A stretch of 64,000 nt of DNA, taken from positions 94,742,622 to 94,806,621 of the forward strand of contig JASWHV010000005.1 of the NCBI GenBank assembly GCA_030760725.1, written 5' to 3'. Positions 32,873 to 44,644 of this stretch are shown here, in pieces. The notes below the pieces were generated by a model. The model was not told the origin of the DNA, ran no database searches, and saw only the letters and a program-made list of their open reading frames with translations. The stretch's first letter is position 1; the number at the start of each line of letters is the position of its first letter. The DNA comes from Neostapfia colusana. Lineage: Eukaryota; Streptophyta; Magnoliopsida; Poales; Poaceae. Made by a program: the position numbers and the translations under genes.

Positions 32873-35711
32873 TGTAAAAGACCAAGAAAGGGACTTGCAA
32901 AAAAATTGTTCATCACCTCACAACACCACAGCTCTTGTGATGGATATCTCATGAACACTTGTGAAGAGCAAGTAACCACCATCAAAAAGGTGATTAGAGG
33001 GGAAAGCCCTAACTTCCAAAAAGTAGGATTTCTACACATGAACATTAAAGGTTGAGCTCACCCCTAGACCTTATATATTCTTGGGAAGGCTCAGGCCAAA
33101 TTTCATGCAAATCCAATACTTTTTGAGGCACTTTTGGAGACATTTCAAAAAGGGGCCAATTTGAATGCAAATTCAAATTGCAGCCACTTTCATCACTTGA
33201 ATTAAAAATTTGGCTTCATATTCAAACTCAGCACATTTTTCTAAGTTAGTCCACCAATTTTTATCCCCATTGGACTTCATCTTGTCGGGAGCCAAATTTG
33301 CATTAATTCAAAACTGAATTTGAATTTCAAATTCAAATGGCCAGCAAATTTAGCCAAACCGGTTTCAAACTTAGGAAATAAAATTCAAACAATGACTTGG
33401 AGGCTAAGTCTCTCATTAAATTGTGAGTAGATGGGGTCTTTTCAGTAAAAACAGAAATGAAAAATTGGAAAAGAAATTAGAGGGGGAAGGGCCCACTAGT
33501 CAGTGACTGTGCTCAGGGGAAACCGACTCTGTGCCGTCGGTCGGCCGCCGGGGGCTGTTGCCGCCTCGCTGCCTAGATCGTGCATGTGCCAGCGCGTTTG
33601 GATCAGCTTGTGCCCCCCCTCCCGATCACCACGTACACGGCACGATCGGGTTTCGCTTGCCTCCCCTGCCTGCGCCGCTCTGCTTAGCTCCCGCGCACGC
33701 GAAAAACAGCAGCGGCGACCGCACCTCCGAGCCTCGGCGCGCACCGGTGCCGATCATAGATCGCTCATGGTCCCTGCAGTAAAAAGGAGCACCAAGGTGT
33801 GCTCTAGCTGTTCCCCATGCTGCACCAGCGAGTTGCACTGGGTTGTGCGCGGTTTAAGCTGTCGAAGTCAAGAAACCGGCGGAGCTGTGCTTCGGCTCAC
33901 CGTCGACAGCCCAATCCAGCCATCTTCCCTGACCACGTGCTACCCAAGAAAGGTGCGTAGGGATCCCTAGATGGTGTAGCCACAAACCATTCGGCAAATA
34001 ATCCATTGGGTAGTAAGAATTTTAGAAAGTCCTGAACCCTAGTGCAACGGATCGAGTTCGGCAAAAACCAAAAATTCGGCTTACACGTTGAATCAATGGT
34101 CAAGCCAGCTTGCAAGTAGCTTCTACACCTCCTAGCGTCCCTCGTCGAGGAAGAACTGAGCACAACCGTCCAGAAATGGCCGAGTTATAGCAGTTTCCAT
34201 AGCCGCCGGTGCAAACACGGCTCGGGTCGCCATCGAGAGTGGGTTTGCAGGCATTTTTAGCTTCTGAGGCTGCTCACGTCGGGTTCCTCGTGACCCACTG
34301 GTGCTCCCCGAGCAAACTGTAACTCTTTTTATGCCTCAGAGAGCGAGAACAACCTCGCCGGAGTCCTAACCTCCGCGGTTGATGTCGCGCGGCCATTTCC
34401 GGTCACCGCTGGTGAGCTCCGACCCCCGAGGCAAGTTCCACGTGGCGAGATAGGGCTAGGCGGCCAGTTCTAGCGCTGGGGGCGGTCGGGAAGTCAGTTC
34501 CGGCAAACCTCGCCGGAGAGCGCCGCCGCCGAACCCCGGGCGTGGGCGAGGAGGAAGAAGGCGGGTGGTGGGGCCCACCCACAGAGTTTAAACATTTTGG
34601 GATTCTCCAGTTTAGTTCAAACTTCAAATGCATATAACTTTTGCTAGGATTCTCCAAATTTAATGAATTAAAGTTTGCTGAATTCAGATTTTTGAATAAT
34701 TTCCAGCAACAAAAATTTCAGCTCATGAAACTTAATGGTTTTCCAGAATTAATTCCCTAAAATTTAAAATGTTAGGAATTTTATCTGGAGAATTACTTTA
34801 TGAAAAATTAGGAAATTTGGCTGGGAGGTTTATTGGAAAATCCTTGAGTCACAGTAAAATTTTCAGACCCATCAAAGTTCATTTAGTCCCCCTAATGGTG
34901 TGATTAAGGGAACTGCCAAGAGAAAATAGAAAAATGTACAGAAACATTTTTCAGATTTTCTCAAATCTTGTTTAGGGCATAACTTCATCTAGAATTATTC
35001 AAATGACATGAAACCAATTCCACTAGAACCATCTCAAATTCTAGTTTCCAGAAAGTAATGGTTGGAGACATGAAAACCCCTGAAATTCCTTATAGGATCT
35101 ACTAATGACCAAATAGGATTTAATTTGTACAAGGCTCAAATGAACTTTGTTTCAAATGAAACTTGGTCAAGACTCTGCTTAGGACTCTACCAACCCACCA
35201 TAAAAAAATTTCAGGACCAAAGGGGAGGGATAGCTAGAGTTATAGTCTTTACATATTGAATTTCAAACGTTGCATTTAAATTGACATATAGCATATGGCT
35301 TACGTGTAGTCGCTGAAGGCGAGGAAACTCCAGAGGTGCTCGATTTCCTTCTTCCGGACGAAGCCCTAACCACTGACCAGCAGCAAAAAGGCAAGGCCAG
35401 GTTTGCATTAATCCATTTTGCAAAGTTTTGCTTGATGAATACTTAGTATGTGGTATGAATGTGCATTAGGTGTAGGATGGATGAAACCCAAGTGCATAAC
35501 CAGATTTTTCTACAAGAGTGATGGTAGTATCTAAGGCCTCGAGTAGACAGGCTATGCTTAATGACTCATAGAACTTCGGTACAAGTCGAGTAGTTGGAAT
35601 CTACTGGCGAGTTAGGCTTGGGACACACGGGATTGGTTCGAGTGATGTGAGATCACTTTAGTAATTAAATGAGACTTGGCAGGGGCTAGGGCGCAACAAG
35701 AGGAAGTCTTG
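32873..35711 (+). mobile_element. Element B 3' LTR, first part
   Basis: It starts TGTAAAAGACC. AT-rich sequence (with a TATATATT at about 33069), a GC-rich core (33480-34570) and AT-rich sequence follow, up to element C's insertion. The inverted repeat CGAGTAG/CTACTGG is at 35587-35607. Removing C joins this part to 49998-51060. Frames in the GC-rich core are not supported as genes. Confidence 0.85.
35707..35711. repeat. Target site duplication of C, left
   Basis: TCTTG, identical to 49993-49997. Confidence 0.9.
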
Positions 35712-38611
35712 TGTAAATGTCCCAAAACTTGTAAATGGAAAACTTGAGCTATGAATAAAGTTGAGTTTAAATACAAGAAATGGGACATGCAAAAACTTTT
35801 GTTTACTCATGAAAGTGTGGGCATGTGCAATAAAACTTTGAATTCAGTTTGAACTAAGAGGGTCACTTCAAAAGGAAGAAGGGCATTTCCAAAAGGGGAA
35901 AATTCAAACTGTTGTTTAAGAAGTTGTACTTGCAATTGCCAACTCAAAAATCAGATGGCATATTTGAATTCTTCAGGTCCAAATTATGTGAAAGGCAAAT
36001 TTAGAGGAAATTTTGAGGTACTTTGATATGTATATCAAAGGGACTTGTAAATTTCATCTAAATTTGAATTCGAATTTTAAACTGAACCCCAACTTGTCAA
36101 ATTGTCAAATGACTCTTGCATTTGAGTACCTCATGGCTGAATTTGCACTAGGCCAAAAATTGGAGATCTTTTGGAGGGAGGAGCTGTGGGACCCCTTTGT
36201 CATTGAGAGGGGGGAAATTAACTTACTGCCTAAGTCTCAATTCCTTGTTTCACTCGGCCTCTGAACCGGCGAGGGCGACACCGAGGCAGCAGTCACCGCC
36301 ACCTCCCGAGCTGCTCCAAAGTCGGTTGCTCGCACCCTTATCAACTCCACCGAGAGAGCGTCGCCCCACACAGCCGTCTCCCACCACTGCCGACGCTATC
36401 TCGTGCCTTTCCTCGCCGAGTTGCTACCGCCTGGAGGAAACCGCGCAGTTCATCGGCGCCCGGCCGGCCCGACGAGTCACACGCCGCGCTGAGCCCCTCC
36501 GCAGCATCACCAGCCCTCACTGAACGTGGCCGGCGCAAGAAACAGGTGCTAACTCCACAAGAAACCCCCGGCGTCCAGCTCAGTTGTCTCCGCGGCACCG
36601 GGGAAAGTCGCCACGACAAGAACCCGTTGCCCGGCCACCACAGGGCTTCTCCCCTCGAGCTGCAAAAGCAAGAAGGTTCGCTGATGTCCCTACTCGCTTC
36701 ACCGCAACCCCGGCTGCCTGTCACAGACGGTGCTCGCCGGAATTTCGATTTTGCCATCGACATGCAATAATAACTGAGGGGAGAAACTCGGAAAATTTGC
36801 CTCACACATCGAACCACTCCTCACCAGACTTGGAAACTTAGCTGTAGACGTTCGTGCGAGCACGTGGGATCAGTAACTAGGGAGAACCGTTGAGGAAACC
36901 CTCAGTTCTTCGAGTTTTTTGAGTTTTCACCGAAATCGACCTAGGTCGCACGGTGAGCCCCTAGTTGCAGACGTTTATCGCGAGATCAGAGCCCTGGACG
37001 TTGCTCCCAAGGTCGTGGCGATGCTGTAGGAGCTAACCGGAGCAAGCTTGGAGCATTACAGTGCCCTAGCGACGTCGCCGAAGTTGCCGAAGCTACTGTC
37101 GCCGTCGCGCCTAGGGTTCCGGCCATCCTCGATCTGAGATGAGACCGGCAACGTGTTCCTCGCATGGAAATATGCAGGGGCGGCGAAAACTAGCAAGTTC
37201 CGAGGGCCAGAACCCCTTTCCGGCGAGGGCTCCGGCGAGCCCGGCGGCAGGGGTCGCGCGGGAGAAGGAGGAAGACGAAGGGGGTCGGCCCCACTCGTCA
37301 GCGGCGGGAGTTAAACATACGGGATCCTCTGTGGCCTCGTATCAAAATGTGACAACGCGGGGACGAGTCTGTGACCCCGTGTGGCGTGGTTCTCGCAGCT
37401 GACACGTGTGCGATGGGCCCGCGGTCAGAGTTTAAACATTTCCCCGGTTTATTCAAATAACAGATTTGATAAACTTTGGGAGGGCATAAATTTTGCTAGG
37501 AAGCTCCAAATTTAATGATGATTCAAATTGGGTTGGGTTAAGGATGAAAAACTCTATCCAAATATGCAACCCAATTTGCATGAAAACCAATAGAAAATTC
37601 TGGAAAATTCTTTAAACTTTTCAGCAAAAGAATTTTAGAGGGAATTTGGTTCATCCAAAAATCCTAAAATTTTGGCAGATTATTCTTTAGGATGTTAGGA
37701 GACTCATGTAAAAGTTTCAGCTCATTTCGAGTTGATTTAGTTAGGGTAATTCTGGTTTCAAGTTTCTGTATTCAAATGAATACAGAAACATTTTCAGAGA
37801 ATTTCCAAAACTTGGAAATTCAGTTCTGGGCATTCCTTAGCTCCGAAATCCTAGGAAAATTCATGCATGCTTCCTGAGCTATGTATGAAATTGTAGTTCA
37901 CTTGAATTTGCATGAAAGTGCAAAATTATTCAGAATTAATTCCTTTTTGCCTAAATTCTTAGGGAATTGTTCTGGGTGATATACCTACTGAAATATTCTG
38001 AATTTTGGTCCAGAGGACTTTATTGTGACAAGGTACCCACATGAAAATTTTCAGCTCCATTGGAGCTCTGGATCACCACTATCCTGTTCAACCTATTTAG
38101 ATGAGTAGCACGCAAGTGACGAAATGTAATTATCACTTGATCATGTTGCTTCACCCAAACTAAACCACTAGCCCCAGTGTCATTTTAAATTCTTAAACAG
38201 AGTTCCAGTTTTAAACTTGTCTTTAGCACTTGTTAGCGAAAGTTTTACAATTAAACATGTATGCATATTCATAACGTGTAGTGATTAAACGTGGAAAGTG
38301 AACAAGGAGAAGTTGAGCTTGGATCAACGAACAAGAGGGGCAGGGATTAACTTCAAGTTATCAGCAACTAACTTCATATTATTTGACTTTAGTCACCTGC
38401 AAAACCAAGGCAGGCCCCGGTTTGCATTTAAGTTGTTTTCTAAAGTTTTTACTTTGTTCACTACTATGGGTCAAAGTTTGTATGAGCATTAGGTCAAGGA
38501 TGTTTTATACTCCACTTGCATGACCAAAAAGAACCCTGGGATCAAGGGTAGAATGGTTTCATCACTGTATAATAAGGCCGTGCTAAATAGGCTAGGACAT
38601 CCGGTAGAAGA

Positions 38612-38632
38612 CGAGTAGTTGGAATCTACTCG
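38612..38632 (+). repeat. CGAGTAG/CTACTCG inverted repeat (C 5' LTR)
   Basis: A perfect 7-bp pair with the spacer TTGGAAT, repeated at 48783-48803 in the 3' LTR. Confidence 0.8.
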
Positions 38633-39229
38633 CGAGTTATAGTTCAGAGTTTTATAAGTGTGGTTGGAAGGGAGAGGCAAACTAAAGTTTACATTTCTAA
38701 AGATGACACCGGGCAGAGGGGTTAGGCAGTGACAAGATGAGGTCTTGGTCGAGTAGCTCTGCCTGTGTCGATTAAAGACCGATGCGTGGGCCGCGTCCAG
38801 GAGCAAGTATTGAGTTGTGTACCGGATGCTTACTGATATATGGGAACCAGGAAACCGATGTACCAGGTTCACTGGATTGTAGAGGCATACCACATCGTCT
38901 CATTAGACCTATGAGCCTGAGACGGCGCAACCGGTTCTACAGTCTAGTGTCCTGCGAAAGGTTGCCACATACGACGTAATGAAGGACGCCAGATTTGGGT
39001 CTTCAGAGGCGGGCGTATGTGTCGAGTTATCCGGGTAGTGTTTGATTCGAATCACCGTCCCTCGCGGTTATTGAGTACCGCTTGCTCCCATGTTGTGACG
39101 TAGTAATCAACTTGTGTGGAATCAGTTTGCAAAAGTTTAATTGCTGCTATGGTTACTGTAAATTGCATGAAAACCTTGTTTGAAGTAGAGATAGAGCAAA
39201 CTAAAGTTATTTTCCACATTGGGACAAGT

Positions 39230-39276
39230 AACATTGGAATGAAGTGTTTCTTGTTTGATTGTGGAGTTCCAATGTT
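39230..39276 (+). repeat. LTR hairpin with conserved loop (C 5' LTR)
   Basis: AACATTGGAA (39230-39239) pairs perfectly with TTCCAATGTT (39267-39276). The loop contains TTTCTTGTTTGATTGTGG. Confidence 0.9.
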
Positions 39277-39734
39277 GCTGGGCGCAAGGTCACTACTATT
39301 ATGGCTAAAATCTGAAAGTTAAGGATGAACTCGTAGGCGAGTCTTTTCGCAAATTGCAGGATTAGGTCTTAAGTTACCCTCATGTAGAGTTGCATGCTTT
39401 AGGAGAGACGGTTAAGTCTTGCTGAGCCTTTGTGCTCACTCTTGCTATATGAGTGGTTTTGCAGGTTAATATGACGTTATAAAGAAGGTTGTCCGGTGAG
39501 ACTCGGAAACGTCCGAGTCATGTTACACATGGAGGACGTAGCCGCTGCCATGTCTTCATGTTTCTAGCGAGAGGAGTCCGCGGGCTGGACCTCTTCTCGA
39601 GTGCTTCCTAGATATTCGACGTGAGATGTTATAGACTTTCGCTGTAGCTATTTTATGTAAAGTATTTACAAAGAACAGTTGTAAGATTTCGCTTTGATTT
39701 ATGTAATACATTGTTCCTTATATGTGTGCTGTTG

Positions 39735-39755
39735 GGTGCCGCATAACACGGCACC
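39735..39755 (+). repeat. Terminal LTR hairpin (C 5' LTR)
   Basis: GGTGCCG pairs with CGGCACC across a 7-base loop. Confidence 0.7.
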
Positions 39756-39824
39756 ACCCAATGCGATTCCCGGGCAAGGTACTCCGTCCCTGTGACTGAG
39801 CGGGACGGCGGGGTCCCGTCAGTG

Positions 39825-39837
39825 TGGTATCAGAGCC
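39825..39837 (+). promoter_or_regulatory. Primer binding site, element C
   Basis: TGGTATCAGAGCC lies three bases after the LTR; it matches initiator tRNA-Met. Confidence 0.9.
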
Positions 39838-41350
39838 GCATTAGTAATAGCGCATGGAGTATGGATCGTATTACGACAAAAAAACTTAGGATACGGTGAG
39901 GAAACGGTATTAGGCCCACATAAGGACTATAGTAGTATAGTTACTTAAAGTGGCATGACTAACATACTTTTTATAATTCTAAATTTTGATTATGTAACGA
40001 CGCACCTACGCTCAGGTAAGCATGGTAAGGAACACCACCGAAAGTGGTTCAACTTCGGTTAGCTCCCCTGACGAGGAATGTGGTTCAGGGATAGGTCTCA
40101 CAGCTTGGTGTGAGACGTTAATATGAGACTCTTGGACTCTTCATGTTCCTGAGTTCATATGAAACGCTGATCCCTAGCGTGCATTAGGCAAGTAAGTGGA
40201 GACTCCATCGTGTGGTCAGTAACGCGATAGTGTGTTCGTCTGGAAATAGCCCAGGAGGACATACGCAGCGCTTGCCATCGGCGTGCCCTGCAGGGCAGTA
40301 GGTGGTATCCGTTGGGTTGAAAACATTCCCAACCGTGAAGACCCGTTCATGACATACTTGGATTCCCCGTCGTGTGGTGTGGAAACACGATCACGTACCT
40401 TGAGACGTGGCTTAACTCAAGGACGGCCGTATGGCAATGATACGGGCGTTTGTATTTACTTTCAATTATAGAACTGCCTGAAATGAAACAACCTTTGAGT
40501 GCACCACTATTGAGTGTTCTTCTGCAGGTACTAACCACGTACGTATCCCGTGTAGTACACGTGTGCGAGAGACCGTCATAGTGCCACTGATAATACGTAT
40601 ATGCCAGTATAATCCGGGTAGGATTTTCTTTTGGTAAGGCAACGTAGTACCGACATGATTCTTACGGTGCATCGACACCGTACTAAACATATAATGATTT
40701 ATGAACTAACTTTCAACTAAAAATGGAAGTTTGAAACAAGTATTAGTTACTGAACTCTTATTTTGAGCTAAGATTCAAATGAGAGCATGACTAGGCGTCA
40801 AAGTTTTCAAAAACAGAGTGCTCTGTTTCTGGCAGAAATTCTTGCTGGACTTTAACAGAGCATAACTCTGAGTAGCTTTAACCAATTAAGGTGTATGATA
40901 CAGTTTTGGAAAGATCTTTAAGTGCTCTACAACGTCCTTTTATATCTCCAGAGCAAAATCACACATTAAGTTGGTGAAAATCCAGTTGAAGGCAAACTAT
41001 TCAGAACTAGGACAGTAGCAAAAACCTCTCTGGACCTTTCTGTTTTTAAGCCATAACTTCCTGTAGAAAAATCCTTAAGGAGCACATAAGTACTCGTTGT
41101 AAAGATACTGAAGTTTACTAAAACTTTGGTATTGAACTCAAGTCAAGAATCGGTATATAACTTGAGTAAATTTTGGAGTTTGTGTGAACTGATCAGGGTA
41201 GCCCAGCTGATTAGTTTAGCGTACTTCAGATTTGTTTAAACATGAATGTGGTTATGCTTTCATAAAGTTCATGACATGTTCATGTTTTACTTATCTTTAC
41301 TTACTAATGAAACAAAATTTTGATTCACTCAAAATTTTGTTTCGTGCAGT
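39838..41350 (+). other. Element C leader with candidate intron
   Basis: About 1.5 kb without a gene. A donor-like CAG/GTAAGC lies at 40013-40021 and an acceptor-like TTTCGTGCAG ends at 41349, two bases before the gag ATG; they would bound a 1,334-base intron (40016-41349). The palindrome is at 40812-40827. Both ends are conserved in E. Confidence 0.7.
40812..40827. repeat. Leader palindrome (C copy)
   Basis: AACAGAGTGCTCTGTT, identical to B and E. Confidence 0.85.
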
Positions 41351-42127
41351 ATGGTACACGCACACTCTCAAATGGAGATTGGGGGTTCAAGTCGAGGTGG
41401 GAATGACTCGACTTCATCACAAGAGCCATCGCCAACCGGATTGGCTGAAATTATGGCAAGGATGAACGAAACTCTCCAAACTCTAGTTCAGCAAGGCATA
41501 AATAGAAAAGCTCAACATCACATGCCAACCCCGAGCACTTATCTGGATTTCTTGGCGACACAACCGCCGGTATTCTCTGAGGCGGCTGACCATTGTGAAG
41601 CAAATCACTGGTTACATGTCATTGAGTCCAAGTTTGGGTTGATCCAATGTGATGAATTCTTGAAGACCCTATTTGCCGCTCAGCAGCTTCACGGCTTTGC
41701 TGGAGCTTTGTGGGCAGACTACCTTGCTGTCCAACCAGCAGGGCATCGTGTCACATGGGCGGAGTTCCAGGTGGAATTACGTGCTCGTTTCATTCCTGCG
41801 GGCATAATGCAAACCAGTCTGGATGAATTCTGGAGTCTGAAGCAAGGGGACATGAGTGTTATTGAGTATGTGAAGGAATTCAATCGCTTAGCTCAATATG
41901 TTCTTAACTATGTGAAATCACCGGCCATGAAGGGTTATCATTTCTATCGAGGGCTGACTGCTAGGCTGCGATGTGAGCTGGCTCAAGTTAGCAACAGAAC
42001 TTTGATGATTTTGTTAGCTGTGCTATCACTCAGGAATATTATTCCAACCTCTACCTTAAAGAGAAGAGGGAGAGGGACTCATCACAGGATGAATGCAATC
42101 ATCTACATCAGAAGTATCGGTGGGTAA
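41351..42127 (+). pseudogene. Element C gag core
   Basis: The ATG at 41351 gives MVHAHSQMEIGGSS, placed like the gag starts of B, D and E. The capsid region is readable (STYLDFLATQPPVFSEAADH, WLHVIESKFGLIQCD, LAQYVLNYV, FYRGL). A one-base frameshift near 42003 diverts this frame to a stop at 42127, while the true continuation lies in the next frame. Gag would build the particle. Confidence 0.85.
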
Positions 42128-43257
42128 TCCGCTCACCTTCCGGTCGAGAGGTTCCACAAAGAGTGCAGCCATTCTTGGAGTATGACGACTCGTATACTCC
42201 ACAGAAGTCTTATTCACCTCCACTGCAGCAGCAACTTATTTCTCATGCACCCCAGTTTCAACAAGGTGCACCAGAATGTTATTTCTCTCAAGAGGTTGAA
42301 GATGAACAAGGTGATTTCTCAGCTGAACCAAGTGCTGTCCCACTTCATGTTGACAATGAGCTCAACATCAATGAAGCAACTGAACCGAGCAGCAACATTT
42401 TGTCTGTGGGTCCAGTTCCACAGTGTGATCTTGGGCAGCAAAGAAAAGCTATGTCCAAGGTGGGGACAGTTAATTATTTGTCAGTCGATGATCTTCCAAA
42501 GGGAGGACCTGTTCTTGCTGGCAGGTTCACCTTAAATGACAAGACGGTTGTCATTTTATTCGACTCTGGTGCAACACATAACTTCATTAGCAGGGCGACG
42601 GTGATCCGGGATCTGGTCTCCACAACTATCACCAAAGGTTCTTACCTTATTCATTTGCCAGGTGGAGACATATCGACTAATGAAGTCGTTTCTCACGCAC
42701 CACTTTGTTTGGGTGGAAAAATCTATCCTACCACCCTCATTATTCTCGAAAACCAAGGAATAAATGCCATATTGGGAATATCATGGTTGACCTTCCATAA
42801 GGCTGTTCTGGACATCGAGAACAGGAGTGTTCACTTGGACTCTCCACTTCATGGACGTCAAACATTGTATCTCGGCAAAGCGGTTTCCAAAGACCCGGAA
42901 GTATGTAATGCCGAGGCTTGCAAGCTAGAAGACATTCCGGTAGTCCGTGAATATCCGAACGTGTTTCCCGAAGATCTTCCTGGCTTACCACCTGAGCGCG
43001 AGGTGGAATTCAAAATAGAGTTGATACCGGGAACCACGCCGATCTCTCAGAGACCATACAAAATGGCTCCGAATGAATTAGCCGAGCTGAAGGAGCAACT
43101 CAAAGATCTGATGGACAAGGGGTTTATTCGTCCAAGTTCATCACCATGGGGTTGCTCAGCTCTATTTGTGAAGAAGAAGGATGAGACACTGAGGCTATGC
43201 GTCGATTATCGTCCTTTGAATGCTGTGACAATAAAGAACAAGTATCCACTACCATGA
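42004..43257 (+). pseudogene. Element C gag tail, protease and RT start; no zinc knuckle
   Basis: In this frame the gag tail runs through a Gln/Pro-rich part and an acidic segment (about 42290-42420) directly to GGPVLAGRFTLND and the protease site DSGATHN (near 42561-42581). No C-X2-C-X4-H-X4-C motif is found between capsid and protease in any of the three frames, unlike B and E. The linker LEDIPVVREYP and the RT N-terminus follow to TGA 43255-43257, which replaces the Arg codon before IDILFDQLVG (CGG in E); this fits CGA to TGA. Confidence 0.85.
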
Positions 43258-44644
43258 ATTGATATCCTCTTCGATCAGCTAGTGGGTGCTAAAGTCTTCT
43301 CCAAGATGGACTTAAGGTCGGGATATCATCAAATTAAGATTCGAGCGGAGGATATCCCGAAAACAGCATTCTCGATGAGATACGGACTCTATGAGTATCT
43401 TGTCATGTCATTTGGGTTGACCAATGCTCCGGCTCACTTTACGTATCTTATGAACTCGGTGTTCATGCCGGAGCTGGATCAGTTCGTCGTGGTATTCATC
43501 GACGACATCTTGGTCTATTCCAAATCAGAAGAGGAACACGCTAAACATTTGCATATTGTGCTCCAACGACTGAGAGATCACAAGCTTTATGCCAAGTTTA
43601 GTAAATGTGAATTCTGGATCAACCAAGTGCCGTTTCTTGGACATATTATTTCGGCGGAAGGCATTGCTGTTGATCCAAGCAAGATTGAACAAGTGCTGAA
43701 GTGGAAGTCTCCAACATCAGTCCATGAAGTTTGTAGCTTCTTGGGTTTGGGTTTGGCGAGATATTACCGGAGGTTCATCCCGAGCTTCTCAAAAATCTCC
43801 AAACCTATGTTGGAGCTACTGAAGAAGGGCATCAAATATGATTGGAGCAAGCCATGTGAGGAATCTTTTCAAGCGTTGGTGAAACACCTCACAACAGCCC
43901 CGGTTCTAGCTCAACTGGATACAACCAAGCCCCTTTGATGTTTATTGTGATGCCTCTGGCATCGGACTTGGTTGTGTACTCATGCAAGGAGAGCGTGTGG
44001 TCGCTTATGGATCACGGCAGTTACGGAATCACGAGCTACATTATCCAGCTCATGATCTCGAGCTTGCTGCCATTGTGTTAGCTTTGAAGATGTGGAGACA
44101 TTACCTATTAGGAAATCTGGTTCATCTCTACACCGACCACAAAAGCTTGAAGTACATATTCACTCAGAAAGAGTTGAATATGTGACAACGGCGATGGTTG
44201 GAGCTAATCAAGGACTATGAGATTGAAATTCATTATCATCCGGGCAAGGCAAATGTGGTTGCCGATGCACTCAGCCGGAAGTCTCATATTCATAACCTGA
44301 CCATCGCGCTGATAGAAGAGGAAGAACCAAGTCTCTACTTGGTTCCATATGGAGCTTTACATAATCTGGCTCTCATACCCACAATAAGATAGGAGGTGAT
44401 AAAAGCTCAAAAACAAGACAAGGGCATGGCTCATATCAAAAGGAGGTTGAAGAACGGGGAGATGAAATGTTTCCGGTTAGATGATGAAGACACCCTATGG
44501 TTCAAGGACCAGATAGTCGTACCCCGTGATATGAGGCTGCGGAAGAAAATTTTTGATGAGGCTCACTTATCCAAATTTTCTATTCACCCAGGCAGCAATA
44601 AAATGTACCAAGACCTCCGGAAGAAGTTTTGGTGGACAGTATGA
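43258..44644 (+). pseudogene. Element C reverse transcriptase and RNase H
   Basis: The frame continues after the TGA with FDQLVGAKVFSKMDLRSGYH, and the catalytic FIDD at 43495-43506, to a one-base insertion at the C run near 43932. RNase H (YCDASG near 43945, TDHKS near 44135) lies in the next frame with stops TGA 44183-44185 and TAG 44390-44392. The zinc-binding start of integrase follows to the frameshift near 44635. Besides these stops and frameshifts, an extra GL pair (FLGLGLARYY) marks a small duplication near 43745. Confidence 0.85.

Larger units (their letters stand above)
35712..39821 (+). mobile_element. Element C 5' LTR (4.1 kb)
   Basis: It starts TGTAAATGTCCC and ends GGGTCCCGTCA. 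The GC-rich core lies at about 36240-37440, flanked by AT-rich sequence. It contains the box GGCCCCGGTTTGCA near 38413, the inverted repeat (38612-38632), the covarying hairpin (39230-39276) and the terminal hairpin (39735-39755). Open frames in the core are shifted relative to the 3' LTR copy and are not genes. Confidence 0.95.
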
